Source: Texcoconibacillus texcoconensis (lineage in GTDB: Bacteria; Bacillota; Bacilli; Bacillales; Salisediminibacteriaceae). Taken from it: a DNA stretch of 64,000 nt. The notes beneath the pieces were generated by a model. That model was given only the letters and a program-made list of their open reading frames with translations, was not told the origin of the DNA and did no database searches. The stretch covers positions 370,825 to 434,824 of the forward strand of contig NZ_JACHHB010000001.1 in NCBI RefSeq assembly GCF_014202575.1, read 5' to 3'. Below are positions 1-7,825 of this stretch, in pieces; position 1 is the first letter of the stretch; each line of letters starts with the position of its first letter. The position numbers and the translations under genes were made by a program.

Positions 1-58
1 TAATAGTGAAATAATCGAAGCAAAACATGATGTTGGTATACTTTTTCATTCTACGTAA

Positions 59-127
59 AAGGCAGTCTCGTACTGGTTTGTAACATGCATAAAGCGTGTT
101 ATGATCAGCATAGAGACTGCCTCTTTT
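59..127. terminator. Bidirectional-looking terminator after ylaH
   Basis: Arms GGCAGTCTC (61-69) and GAGACTGCC (113-121) pair perfectly and are flanked by an A-run on the left and a T-rich run on the right. It lies just past the ylaH stop codon and could also stop transcription entering from the left on the plus strand. The 43-base loop is unusually long. Confidence 0.7.
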
Positions 128-133
128 ATTTAC

Positions 134-481
134 CTAACCTTGTACATCATGCTTTTCGCTTTTATGACGCCTCAACTGCAACCTATACACAACAAGGACA
201 ACAGCAGCGATAAACAACGATTCAATAACTGGCAGTGTTAAGGCTAAGAATGTGATAAAAATGTTGCCGAATAGTAAAACAACGTAAATAATCACATTTT
301 TTAAAATCGGTAACTTACGAGCAAACCCTAAGTTATATACAACAATCGTTAAAAAATTGACGATCAAGTAAAGCATCGCAAATGCAAACACAAACTGTTC
401 AGGATCTTGAGCGCCAAACAATTCGGCAAAGTACGTAAAATCTGGTTCTGGAATCTCTTCGGGTAGGTTTTCTTCATCCAT
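134..481 (-). CDS. ylaH: YlaH-like small membrane protein
   Basis: The product has 115 residues with an acidic N-terminus followed by about three hydrophobic segments (near residues 30-52, 60-83 and 87-100) and a basic, histidine-containing tail. This is the layout of the YlaH family of Bacillaceae membrane proteins, whose function is not known. It sits directly downstream of typA, as in B. subtilis, 28 bases after the typA stop codon, so the two are probably cotranscribed. A G-rich ribosome site precedes the ATG. The identification rests on gene order plus topology, so the family call is good but no role can be given. Confidence 0.8.
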   Translation of the reverse strand: MDEENLPEEIPEPDFTYFAELFGAQDPEQFVFAFAMLYLIVNFLTIVVYNLGFARKLPILKNVIIYVVLLFGNIFITFLALTLPVIESLFIAAVVLVVYRLQLRRHKSEKHDVQG

Positions 482-509
482 GATTACTACGTCCCCCCTT
501 TATAACAGC

Positions 510-2345
510 TTAGCTCTTGTTTAGTTTCTTACGCTTACTTGCACGTTCCCTTTCTGTCGTGTTTAAAATTTCTTTCCGTAAGCGAATTGATTCTGGTGTA
601 ATTTCACAATACTCGTCATCATCTAGAAACTGTAACGCTTCCTCCAACGTAAGGATTCGAGGTTTTTTAATCGTTACCGTCTGATCCTTTGTAGCTGAAC
701 GGATATTTGTTACATGCTTTTCCTTCGTAACGTTTACCGAAAGGTCATTATCTCTTGTATGTTCTCCAACGACCATTCCTTCGTAAACTTTTGTACCAGT
801 TTCAACGAACATCGTACCGCGATCTTCAAGTTGTTGCAAGCTATATGGCGTCACTTGCCCCGTTTCCATTGCAATAAGCGCTCCTTGTCTACGCCCACCG
901 ATTGGTTCTTTAATTTCCGGCTTGTAACAATCAAATGTATGGTTAATCATTCCATATCCTCGAGTCTGTGATAAAAATTCATTTCGGTAACCAACAAGAC
1001 CGCGAGAAGGAACAATAAAGTGCATACGCACTTGTCCATTTTCTTGATGGATCATATCAATCATTTCGCCTTTGCGTGCCCCTAGGCCTTCCATTACTGC
1101 TCCAGTATGCTCATCAGGAACATCAATTTGTACGCTCTCAAACGGCTCAGAAATGACACCATCGATTTCCTTTCTAATCACTTCTGGTTTTGAAACTTGT
1201 AATTCAAAACCTTCTCGACGTAAGTTCTCGATCAAAATCGATAAGTGTAATTCACCACGACCAGACACGATCCAACGATCCGGTGATTCTGTTTCTTCTA
1301 CACGCAAACTGACGTCGGTTTCCAATTGTTCGTCAAGACGCGCTTCAATTTTTCTACTCGTAACATGGTCGCCTTCTTGACCAGCAAATGGACTATTATT
1401 AACTAAAAACGTCATTTGTAATGTCGGTTCGTCAATACGTAAAAGTGGCAGGGCATCCTCTTCTCCTTCAGGACATACCGTCTCACCAACATTAATGTCG
1501 TCAAGACCTGCCACAGCGACAAGGTCCCCAGCTGAAGCATGTTCCACTTCGACGCGTTGTAACCCTTTAAATCCAAACAGTTTTGAAATACGGAAAGATT
1601 TAATAGAACCGTCTTTTTTAATCAGTGAAACCCGATCTCCTACACTCACATTCCCTCGAAAGATTCGACCGATACCAATTCTTCCAAGATAATCATTGTA
1701 ATCTAACAAAGCAATTTGAAATTGTAATGGTTCTTCAATTTCATGGTCAGGTGCAGGTATTTCATTGATAATCACATCGAACAGTGGGTCGATCGTGTCA
1801 TTAGGCAGTTCAGGTTCAAGGGATGCTTTACCTTGGATTCCTGAAGCATACACGACTGGAAAATCAATTTGATGTTCTTCAGCGCCTAATTCAATAAATA
1901 AATCGAGCACTTCATCTACAACTTCTTCAGGACGTGCTTGCGGCTTATCGATTTTATTAACGACAACAATCGGTGTTAAATTTTGTTCAAACGCTTTTTT
2001 CAATACAAATCGCGTTTGTGGCATACACCCTTCATAAGCGTCAACAACTAGGATTACACCATCGACAAGTGTCATAATTCGTTCTACTTCTCCACCAAAG
2101 TCTGCGTGGCCTGGTGTATCAAGAATATTAATCTTATGATCACCAACCATTAATGCTGTATTTTTCGCAAGAATGGTAATACCACGTTCCTTTTCTAAAT
2201 CATTCGTATCCATCGCTCGTTCATCGACTTGTTCATTTTCACGAAATGTTCCCGACTGATGAAGCATTTCATCAACGAGCGTTGTTTTCCCATGGTCTAC
2301 GTGAGCAATAATTGCGATATTGCGAATGTGATTAATTTTTGACAT
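510..2345 (-). CDS. typA: Ribosome-associated translational GTPase TypA/BipA
   Basis: A 611-residue translational GTPase of the EF-G-like class, the usual length for TypA. All GTP-binding motifs are visible: AHVDHGKTT (14-22), RGIT (54-57), DTPGH (76-80) and NKID (130-133). They are followed by domain 2, EF-G-like domains III and V, and the TypA-specific C-terminal domain. TypA binds the ribosome near the EF-G site and is needed for ribosome assembly and growth under cold or other stress. The ATG follows an AAAGGAG site at good spacing. It is divergent from ylaF and upstream of ylaH, the B. subtilis arrangement. Confidence 0.97.
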   Translation of the reverse strand: MSKINHIRNIAIIAHVDHGKTTLVDEMLHQSGTFRENEQVDERAMDTNDLEKERGITILAKNTALMVGDHKINILDTPGHADFGGEVERIMTLVDGVILVVDAYEGCMPQTRFVLKKAFEQNLTPIVVVNKIDKPQARPEEVVDEVLDLFIELGAEEHQIDFPVVYASGIQGKASLEPELPNDTIDPLFDVIINEIPAPDHEIEEPLQFQIALLDYNDYLGRIGIGRIFRGNVSVGDRVSLIKKDGSIKSFRISKLFGFKGLQRVEVEHASAGDLVAVAGLDDINVGETVCPEGEEDALPLLRIDEPTLQMTFLVNNSPFAGQEGDHVTSRKIEARLDEQLETDVSLRVEETESPDRWIVSGRGELHLSILIENLRREGFELQVSKPEVIRKEIDGVISEPFESVQIDVPDEHTGAVMEGLGARKGEMIDMIHQENGQVRMHFIVPSRGLVGYRNEFLSQTRGYGMINHTFDCYKPEIKEPIGGRRQGALIAMETGQVTPYSLQQLEDRGTMFVETGTKVYEGMVVGEHTRDNDLSVNVTKEKHVTNIRSATKDQTVTIKKPRILTLEEALQFLDDDEYCEITPESIRLRKEILNTTERERASKRKKLNKS

Positions 2346-2496
2346 ATTTTATCGACTCCTTTTCAAGCGCTGAGAGAGTCACGGCCAGCGCAACTTTTCT
2401 ATTGTATCATATCTTCATGCTTTCTATTGAAAAAAATGTTCTTTCATTTCTAGCAATTCTTTTGTAAACTTTTAGGTGAAAAGGGAGGTTGCGTGT

Positions 2497-2688
2497 ATGA
2501 AATCATTTGATGGACGTTTTTTTACACTCGCTTGTGCTGGAATCATCGGCCTCATCGGGACTGGAATCGGCTTAGCAGAACACAGTGTTGCAATCACGAT
2601 ATTTTCTATCATCTTCTCCTGCTTAGCTATCGGCACTGGCTTTCGTTTAAGGAAAGCCACTTTAGCAAAGGAGTCAGACCTTCAATAG
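2497..2688 (+). CDS. ylaF: YlaF-like two-helix membrane protein (DUF5325)
   Basis: A 63-residue protein made of two hydrophobic helices joined by a short acidic loop (LAEHS) with a basic C-terminal tail. Length and position match YlaF, the DUF5325 protein encoded beside typA in B. subtilis; no function is established. The start is the ATG at 2497 behind AAGGGAGG. A GTG further upstream at 2476 overlaps that ribosome site and is unlikely. Its stop codon overlaps the end of the convergent IMPase-family gene by seven bases, inside a perfect hairpin. Confidence 0.8.
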   Translation: MKSFDGRFFTLACAGIIGLIGTGIGLAEHSVAITIFSIIFSCLAIGTGFRLRKATLAKESDLQ

Positions 2689-2699
2689 GTCTGACTCCT
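2669..2699. terminator. 13-bp hairpin spanning both convergent stop codons
   Basis: Arms at 2669-2681 and 2687-2699 are perfectly complementary with a five-base loop (2682-2686). The stop codons of ylaF (2686-2688) and of the convergent suhB-like gene (2682-2684) lie in the loop and arm. Neither strand has a strong U-run, so it may act as a processing or protection hairpin rather than a classical intrinsic terminator. Confidence 0.6.
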
Positions 2700-3473
2700 A
2701 GCCATCCGGTCGAGAACCCCCTCATATGTACCGTGTTCAGCCGCCAGTAAAGTGGTTTTCCCATCAAGGGTAAGCTCTTCTCCCTCGAGCGTCATATAAC
2801 GTCCCCCGACTTCTTCGAGAATAATCATCCCCGCTGCAATATCCCAAGGGGCTAGATTGTAACTCAAATAAGCATCAAGCCTCCCGCAAGCCACGTACGC
2901 CATCTCTAATGCTGCCACACCGTAAGAACGTACACCTCTACAATCTACAATTAGTTGTTCTAAGGACCGGTCTTTCAAAATCCAACCTGCATTAAAACTT
3001 AGGATCGTTTCAGAAAAAGGCCTACTTTTTAGTTGTGGCAATTTCTCATTGTTTCTAAACGCTCCTTTACCATGTTGAGCTGTAAATATCTCATCACGCA
3101 TGACATCATAAACGATCCCAATTTTTCCTGTCCCTTCGTGAAAAACGGCTAATGAAATCGCGAAAAACGATTGCTGGTGAACAAAATTAACGGTACCATC
3201 AATCGGATCTAGTACCCAAAGTGTTCCCGAGGACACGTCGAGATTATGCCCTGCACCCTCTTCTCCCAGAAAATGGTGTGTCGGAAATGTTGCTTGTACA
3301 CGTTCAGCAAAAAAAGTTTCAATCGCCCGATCCATATCTGTAACAAGGTCATTTACGTGGGATTTTGTTTCAACTTTACGAACCTCTGACATAGACGAAC
3401 GAATCCTGTCACCCGCTTCATGAACAAGTTGTACAGCTTTATCATAAACGTAGTCCCATGTATAATCTTTCAC
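2682..3473 (-). CDS. yktC: Inositol monophosphatase family protein (YktC/SuhB-like)
   Basis: A 263-residue member of the magnesium-dependent, lithium-sensitive phosphatase superfamily. The metal-binding motifs are present: GEEG near residues 70-73, WVLDPIDGT at 86-94 and WDIAAG at 210-215. The protein is cytoplasmic and should hydrolyse a sugar or inositol phosphate; the true substrate in Bacillus is not settled. The start is a GTG preceded by GAGGAGG at eight-base spacing. It lies in the yktA-yktB-ykzI-yktC neighbourhood known from B. subtilis. Its last codons overlap ylaF on the other strand. Confidence 0.92.
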   Translation of the reverse strand: MKDYTWDYVYDKAVQLVHEAGDRIRSSMSEVRKVETKSHVNDLVTDMDRAIETFFAERVQATFPTHHFLGEEGAGHNLDVSSGTLWVLDPIDGTVNFVHQQSFFAISLAVFHEGTGKIGIVYDVMRDEIFTAQHGKGAFRNNEKLPQLKSRPFSETILSFNAGWILKDRSLEQLIVDCRGVRSYGVAALEMAYVACGRLDAYLSYNLAPWDIAAGMIILEEVGGRYMTLEGEELTLDGKTTLLAAEHGTYEGVLDRMARSQTY

Positions 3474-3661
3474 TCAACTTCCTCCTCAAAACCAACATGA
3501 TTAAACCAAGTATAATTCATTTAGAAAACCATCTGCAAACTGTGATAAGGTTAAAGCGCCTTAGCTTTGCTGAACATATGCTTAAAAAGATGGGTGATCG
3601 ATGTAAAAAAAGTGTCAACATTCGTTATTTCATAATACATCACCCCAATTAAATTTCAAAA

Positions 3662-3690
3662 AAAGTGAACCGTTTCCGGTTCACTATCTA
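3662..3690 (-). terminator. Intrinsic terminator after the ykzI-like gene
   Basis: On the minus strand AGTGAACCG and CGGTTCACT enclose a three-base loop and are followed by a run of seven T. It lies directly after the stop codon of the ykzI-like gene. Confidence 0.85.
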
Positions 3691-3693
3691 TCC

Positions 3694-3882
3694 CTATACT
3701 TCAAGTTTTAGTAATTCAATTCGTAGTGAATCTAATTTTTCTTTGCTTTCTGCGACTTGAGTTTCATCATTTGATTGCAATGCTTCGTGTAACGTCAACA
3801 ATTCATAGTCAATTTCCATTTTCAACACGGGAATACGCCTCTCACCATCTTTTCGTTGGAACGTTTGAATCACTTGTTCCAT
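3694..3882 (-). CDS. ykzI: YkzI-like small cytoplasmic protein
   Basis: The product has 62 residues, is highly charged and helical, and begins MEQVIQTFQRKDGERRIPV. The start is the ATG at 3882 behind AAAGGGGTG; an upstream in-frame start would add 13 residues of poor quality. It lies between the yktC- and yktB-type genes, where B. subtilis has ykzI. No domain or function is known. The heptad-like pattern of leucines in the C-terminal half suggests a coiled coil. Confidence 0.65.
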   Translation of the reverse strand: MEQVIQTFQRKDGERRIPVLKMEIDYELLTLHEALQSNDETQVAESKEKLDSLRIELLKLEV

Positions 3883-4138
3883 CACGCATTCACCCCTTTT
3901 TAAAGTGTTAAAATCACCCATGGACAGTTTGCGGAATTTTCAGACTTCTTTGTTTTTGTAATTATAACATATGATAGCCATCAAGAGAACGATACTTTTT
4001 ATAATTTTTTTCTTCCACAATAGGCTTTTTTTAAAACTTTAAGTTCTATTTACGTTTTCGTGCAAACAAGTTTTGACATTTGACGTTCTATGGTAAACTG
4101 ACGTTAGCAATCACCATAGAAAAGAAAGGAGCTTAACG

Positions 4139-4759
4139 ATGACGTTTAATGGCTTCACAGAACACGATTTTGACACATTTTATATCGAAGGTTTAGATGA
4201 GCGTATGGATGCTATCCGCGAACGAATACAACCAAAATTCCGTTTACTCGGGGAAACGCTTGCTGATGAGTTATCAATGGAACTAGGGCAAGAAATGTTT
4301 TTACATATTGCAAAACATGCACGAAGAAAGGTGAACCCGCCAAATGATACTTGGTTATCGCTTTGCCATGATAAACGAGGTTATAAGAAACACCCTCACT
4401 TTCAAGTTGGACTATTTGACGACCACTTATTTATTTGGCTGGCTTTCATTTACGAATTGCCAAATAAACAAGTTATTGCACAACAATTTCTCGATGATTT
4501 TGAACAAATCCAAAAGCTTCCCGAATCTTTCGTCGTATCATTAGACCATACCCAAAAAGATTCAACACCTATAAGACAAGTAGATGAAAAGACACTAGAA
4601 CGCTTTCGTGATGTTAAAAAAGCTGAATTTTTAGTTGGTCAACAAATTGATCGAAAGGAAGATGTGTTAAAGGATGGAAAAGCTTTAACAGCACATATCA
4701 CAGAAACATTCCAGTTATTAAAACCACTTTATCAACAATCTTTTCAAAAAATTAAGTAA
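4139..4759 (+). CDS. yktB: YktB, UPF0637/DUF1054 family protein
   Basis: A 206-residue soluble protein beginning MTFNGFTEHDFDTFYIEGLDE with the conserved central segment of the UPF0637 (DUF1054) family. The length is that of B. subtilis YktB. Members are cytoplasmic and their role is unknown. The ATG follows GAAAGGAGC at normal spacing. It is divergent from the ykzI-like gene, with about 250 bases of promoter space between them, and is followed by a strong terminator. Confidence 0.88.
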   Translation: MTFNGFTEHDFDTFYIEGLDERMDAIRERIQPKFRLLGETLADELSMELGQEMFLHIAKHARRKVNPPNDTWLSLCHDKRGYKKHPHFQVGLFDDHLFIWLAFIYELPNKQVIAQQFLDDFEQIQKLPESFVVSLDHTQKDSTPIRQVDEKTLERFRDVKKAEFLVGQQIDRKEDVLKDGKALTAHITETFQLLKPLYQQSFQKIK

Positions 4760-4771
4760 ACACAGCTATAA

Positions 4772-4818
4772 TAAAAGGGCTGTCCAGTTTAATTAAACGA
4801 TGGACAGCCCCTCCTTTT
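4772..4818. terminator. Bidirectional terminator between yktB and the acetyltransferase gene
   Basis: Perfect 10-bp arms GGGCTGTCCA (4777-4786) and TGGACAGCCC (4801-4810) are flanked by AAAA on the left and CCTTTTTA on the right, so it can serve both convergent genes. Confidence 0.85.
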
Positions 4819-5792
4819 TAACTTTTCATTAAATCAAAAGCAGTCGGCCATTGAATGACCCCTAGATTTTCTTTACGATTTTGGACATTTTCAATGTAGT
4901 GCTGAATTGAATCTTCAACATCATCCGTTAACGGATAAATCATTCCTGATTTCAAAACATGAACATCTACCTCAAATTTCAAATCACCTAACCACTCTGT
5001 ACGGTTTTGAGGAAGTGGCAAACGCAGAGAAGTCAGTTGAGCGTTGCTTCTTTCAAACAATTCGTCAATGATAAGACTAAGCGCTTCACCATTTTTAGCA
5101 CACAACGCCTTTACATCACCTATATCATTGTCATTATAACGAATATAACCGATTGGTTGCCCCCATTGTTCAATAACGAATGAATTCATTTGTTTATCAT
5201 GACTTATCCAATCTGTAAGGTTAATTCCTGGGAACAGTGCTAACCCCGCATCAGCAAACGTCTCCTCCCACATCGCAGACAATTGTGGCAAATCAGTCGA
5301 TTTAGGTTTACGGAATGAAAGTGACCGTTCATTAATAAGTTCAGCTGGACGCTCTACTGTGACATGCGAATGTCCGAACACTTTTGACAGGTACCCTAAT
5401 TGACCATATTCCCCTTCTGCTTCTAGTACGAGAATAAACGTACATCTTTTTCGCTGGACAATGTCGTGTGCAGATTGAATCAGATTCTCTACGATCCCCT
5501 GTTCTTTGAAACGTTCACTAACAGCAGTTGGTCCTATGACTGCTCCTTGTTCCCATTGACCATTCACAATAAAGAGTTGCGGTATAATGAGAACATGTGC
5601 AACAATTTGATAATCTAATTCTGCTACAATGGAAAGGTTTGGGTCATAATATGGATTAGACCTTTGCAAAGCTACTGCTGCCCCTCTTTCAACACCGCCC
5701 GTCTCCGCGTACAAATTTGCAATTGCAGTATAATCTTCAATCGTCTCTGATCGAATGGTTAATGAAGAAGCCTGTTCACTCAACTTTGTCAT
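4818..5792 (-). CDS. GNAT-family N-acetyltransferase
   Basis: A 324-residue protein whose N-terminal part carries a GNAT acetyl-CoA-binding fold. The segment GPTAVSERFKEQGIVENLI (around residues 80-100) corresponds to the pyrophosphate-binding motif A, and LGYLSKVFGHSH follows as in YhbS-like enzymes. The C-terminal half is a second, more divergent domain. The substrate cannot be told. The start is the ATG at 5792 behind GAGGGGGAG; seven extra in-frame codons upstream overlap that site. Confidence 0.8.
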   Translation of the reverse strand: MTKLSEQASSLTIRSETIEDYTAIANLYAETGGVERGAAVALQRSNPYYDPNLSIVAELDYQIVAHVLIIPQLFIVNGQWEQGAVIGPTAVSERFKEQGIVENLIQSAHDIVQRKRCTFILVLEAEGEYGQLGYLSKVFGHSHVTVERPAELINERSLSFRKPKSTDLPQLSAMWEETFADAGLALFPGINLTDWISHDKQMNSFVIEQWGQPIGYIRYNDNDIGDVKALCAKNGEALSLIIDELFERSNAQLTSLRLPLPQNRTEWLGDLKFEVDVHVLKSGMIYPLTDDVEDSIQHYIENVQNRKENLGVIQWPTAFDLMKS

Positions 5793-5814
5793 TGTTCTCC
5801 CCCTCTTTTTCACC

Positions 5815-6028
5815 CATTTATCGCCTTTTTAAGTTGTTCTTTGAAAACTGAATATATAGGATTGTGACAAGAAAGGCTTTGCCACGATTTCACCTGTAGA
5901 AACTACGATATAGCCTGGTTCAATAACTGGTAAATACACTGGAGTTCTCAAGAACCTCTATCTCCAAATTTCCTTAGAATTTAAGGTGGCGTAGTTCACG
6001 TGATGGTTTCCACTAAAGTCCCCACTCT
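5815..6028 (+). other. Structured non-coding segment, possible IS200/IS605-type end remnant
   Basis: No convincing reading frame is present. The stretch contains a near-palindrome GTTCTCAAGAAC (5944-5955), bracketed by GGAG and CTCC, and a CCTTA/TAAGG hairpin (5972-5986) followed by TGGCGTAGTTCACG. From general familiarity this resembles the folded right end (omega-RNA scaffold) of IS200/IS605-type elements in Bacillaceae, but no tnpA or tnpB coding sequence remains nearby. The segment also starts with GTTCTTTGAAAACTG, a phrase common in Bacillus rRNA spacers. The call is tentative. Confidence 0.3.
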
Positions 6029-6310
6029 TCAAAACTTAATTTTTTCCGCTTCTCCTGCATCACGTGCTTTTTTTACAACTTGATAAGGTGATTGATTCGC
6101 TTGCTTTTCATACTGTTGAAAATGTTGTTTTTCTTCCGCTTTCGATGGCACGACCTTTTTATATTTACTGTATAAATGAAGGACGTCTTCTTTTGCAACC
6201 CCTTTTCCATAAGCTTGATCAACCGCTTCAAAAAATTGCACAACATCAATGACCTCTTCTGTACTCCAGTCCGATGATATCGGAAAATGGATTTCGTTAC
6301 TCTGTCCCAT
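6029..6310 (-). CDS. yktA: YktA, UPF0223 family protein
   Basis: A 93-residue soluble protein ending [14 protein letters not shown], with the body [19 protein letters not shown] typical of the UPF0223 family. It is a small helical protein of unknown function. Two adjacent ATG codons (6313 and 6310) follow an AGGAGG site; the second has the better six-base spacing. In B. subtilis yktA also borders the SR1 RNA locus and yktB, which supports both this call and the SR1 calls next door. Confidence 0.88.
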   Translation of the reverse strand: MGQSNEIHFPISSDWSTEEVIDVVQFFEAVDQAYGKGVAKEDVLHLYSKYKKVVPSKAEEKQHFQQYEKQANQSPYQVVKKARDAGEAEKIKF

Positions 6311-6705
6311 CATATGCCTCCTACTCAATGAAATACGTGTACTTGGTATAGTATATGTATAATATACGCTAATCACTTAAAAAAAGGATAACAAATTGAT
6401 GAATATAGGAAAAGGTTTTCTCATTTCATAAGGTAAAACGAAAAACACGAACATCTGATTACTAAATTTAAATGACCCATTCGTGAACATTTTTATGAAG
6501 TGAAGAGAGACCCTTAAAAAATCAGTGCAACCGTAGTGAACTGAATTGGTTAACAAAAGGCACATATCACTTTCTTTTATTATGATAAATGGAGTCTTTT
6601 CTCGATAAAAAAAAGAGCCTGAACCCGCAAACAAATTTTAGTTGAGAGGTTCAACTCTACAACACATTGTTCACTCTGGGAATCAGACTCTAATCGTTTA
6701 CTATT

Positions 6706-6828
6706 TTACTTTGAATTTGTTTTGTTTTGACAATGATCACAACAGGCAGCGTACAATTTCGCAACCTTCTCTGATTCATAATGAGCAATCACTTGATCAC
6801 ATGTTTTACAAACAATACACCCTGTCAT
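6706..6828 (-). CDS. SR1P-like GapA-binding peptide, copy 1
   Basis: A 40-residue Cys-rich peptide beginning MTGCIVCKTCDQVIAHYESE and ending DHCQNKTNSK. It has two CxxC-type pairs (CIVCKTC and CCDHC) and the central HYESEKVAKLYA typical of the SR1P family. In B. subtilis SR1P binds glyceraldehyde-3-phosphate dehydrogenase GapA and stabilises gapA mRNA. A GAGGGGG ribosome site precedes the ATG. It differs from copy 2 only near the C-terminus (K36 and K40 here, E36 and N40 there). The family call comes from memory of the motif plus synteny. Confidence 0.75.
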   Translation of the reverse strand: MTGCIVCKTCDQVIAHYESEKVAKLYAACCDHCQNKTNSK

Positions 6829-6843
6829 TTTTTTACCCCCTCA

Positions 6844-6857
6844 AGAAAGCGTTTACT
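6844..6857 (-). promoter_or_regulatory. cre-like CcpA site, SR1 copy 1
   Basis: AGTAAACGCTTTCT on the minus strand matches the cre consensus at all but the outermost positions. It lies just downstream of the predicted start site, a roadblock position. B. subtilis sr1 is known to be repressed by CcpN and, more weakly, by CcpA. Confidence 0.6.
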
Positions 6858-6870
6858 TTTCTTACTTTTC

Positions 6871-6899
6871 ATAATAGCATAACACATTTAGTTGGTAAA
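6871..6899 (-). promoter_or_regulatory. Sigma-A promoter of SR1 copy 1
   Basis: On the minus strand TTTACC is followed after 17 bases by TATTAT, preceded by TG one base upstream (extended -10). The same arrangement is preserved in copy 2. Confidence 0.65.
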
Positions 6900-7296
6900 G
6901 GGATTTAGTGTAACACATTAGAAAAAATCCACCCATTTTTTTTAAAACAGGACTTTCTGTATGAATGTCCCACCACTTAATTTCTAACGAAATTTGTCCG
7001 ATTCACCTTCCTCAAAAATGCTACCGAATTTTTGAGGAAGGAGTCCTTTTGTCTGAAATGATAGATTGTTGTTATTTAACCGCTATTGAAATACACACCG
7101 CTTTTAGAAAACAGCTTATTACAAAAAATAAAAGTTAACTGATCTGGTTATCAAAAGGCGCATCCCTTCCTTTTTATCAAGAGTGAAGAAGGAAGCTTTG
7201 TTTTTTCTCCATAAAAAAAAGAGCCTGAATCTTGCAAACAAATCTATACAACACATTGTTCGCTCTAGGGAAATCAGGCTCTAATCGTTTAATATT

Positions 7297-7419
7297 TTAG
7301 TTTGAATTTGTTTCGTTTTGACAATGGTCACAACATGCAGCGTACAATTTCGCAACCTTCTCTGATTCATAATGGGCAATCACTTGATCACACGTTTTAC
7401 AAACAATACACCCCGTCAT
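7297..7419 (-). CDS. SR1P-like GapA-binding peptide, copy 2
   Basis: A 40-residue peptide identical to copy 1 through residue 35, ending CQNETNSN instead of CQNKTNSK. Most nucleotide differences within the frame are silent, which points to selection on the peptide. The ribosome site is a full GAGGAGG. Both zinc-binding-like Cys pairs are intact. Having two copies would raise dosage or allow separate regulation by carbon source. Confidence 0.75.
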   Translation of the reverse strand: MTGCIVCKTCDQVIAHYESEKVAKLYAACCDHCQNETNSN

Positions 7420-7437
7420 CTTTTAACCTCCTCAAGA

Positions 7438-7451
7438 AGAAAGCGTTTTCT
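7438..7451 (-). promoter_or_regulatory. cre-like CcpA site, SR1 copy 2
   Basis: AGAAAACGCTTTCT on the minus strand is a near-perfect dyad matching cre except at the end positions. It overlaps the first transcribed bases. Confidence 0.6.
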
Positions 7452-7459
7452 CAATATTT

Positions 7460-7488
7460 ATAATAGCATAACACATTTAATCGGTAAA
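7460..7488 (-). promoter_or_regulatory. Sigma-A promoter of SR1 copy 2
   Basis: TTTACC, a 17-base spacer ending in TGC, then TATTAT on the minus strand, as in copy 1. Confidence 0.65.
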
Positions 7489-7635
7489 GAGTTTCAGTGT
7501 AACATATTCAAGAATTTTTACATCATTTTGACGAGGGTTAGATTGTGTCAACCATTTGTGGGAGCTTTCTAACGAAGAACCTTCTTTTATCTTTTCTACT
7601 GTTTTCTAAAAGGTTGTAAATTTTGAATAAGGTAC

Positions 7636-7825
7636 TATGCGAATCCGTTACAGACGGACGCTTTCGGCGGGCAACGCTTCAGCTTCCTCGGGAAACCCAC
7701 CCTGCGGGATCTTCAGCTGCTCCTGCGATTACTCGTCGCAAGAAAACCATTGTTGCTTTTCCCGCTGGAGTCGCCGCCTTTCACTCCTTCGCATGACGAA
7801 AAATGAGCCGTCCACGTCATAATTT
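7636..7825. repeat. Interspersed Bacillaceae-type repeat, copy A
   Basis: A GC-rich stretch begins GAATCCGTTACAGACGGACG and ends near GGAGTCGCCGCCTTTC and ACTCC. It has several internal inverted segments and is much richer in GC than its surroundings. Parts recur at 41281-41400, and the first 14 bases recur at the very end of the window. It contains no believable gene, although a 61-codon frame happens to be open. Confidence 0.65.

Larger units (their letters stand above)
6607..6864 (-). ncRNA. SR1-like dual-function RNA, copy 1
   Basis: A transcription unit of about 255 bases runs from a predicted start near 6864 to a terminator. The terminator pairs AGAGTCTGATTCCC (near 6691-6678) with GGGTTCAGGCTCT (near 6626-6614), followed by eight T. 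The upstream half encodes an SR1P-like peptide. In B. subtilis the SR1 RNA (about 205 nt, base-pairing with ahrC mRNA and encoding SR1P) lies at the equivalent place beside yktA and pdhD. The RNA role is inferred from layout and position. Confidence 0.7.
7213..7453 (-). ncRNA. SR1-like dual-function RNA, copy 2
   Basis: A second unit of about 240 bases with the same order as copy 1: promoter, cre-like site, peptide frame and terminator. The terminator pairs GAGCCTGA (7281-7274) with TCAGGCTC (7228-7221) and is followed by eight T. The segment AACAATGTGTTGTA in the 3' region is shared exactly by the two copies, so it may be part of a base-pairing surface. The duplicated unit extends past the gene, from the ACTGA-TGGTTA phrase near 7140 to about 7510. 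Confidence 0.7.

Noticed and set aside
5830..5850. rRNA operon fragment
   Set aside because: The GTTCTTTGAAAACTG phrase is common in rRNA spacers, but the match is short and no rRNA sequence adjoins it.
6377..6634. 85-codon minus-strand frame between yktA and SR1 copy 1
   Set aside because: It has no ribosome site, begins within the SR1 terminator and lies in AT-rich DNA, with composition unlike the neighbouring genes.
7637..7822. 61-codon frame in the GC-rich repeat
   Set aside because: It coincides with a repeat whose other copy does not preserve the frame.
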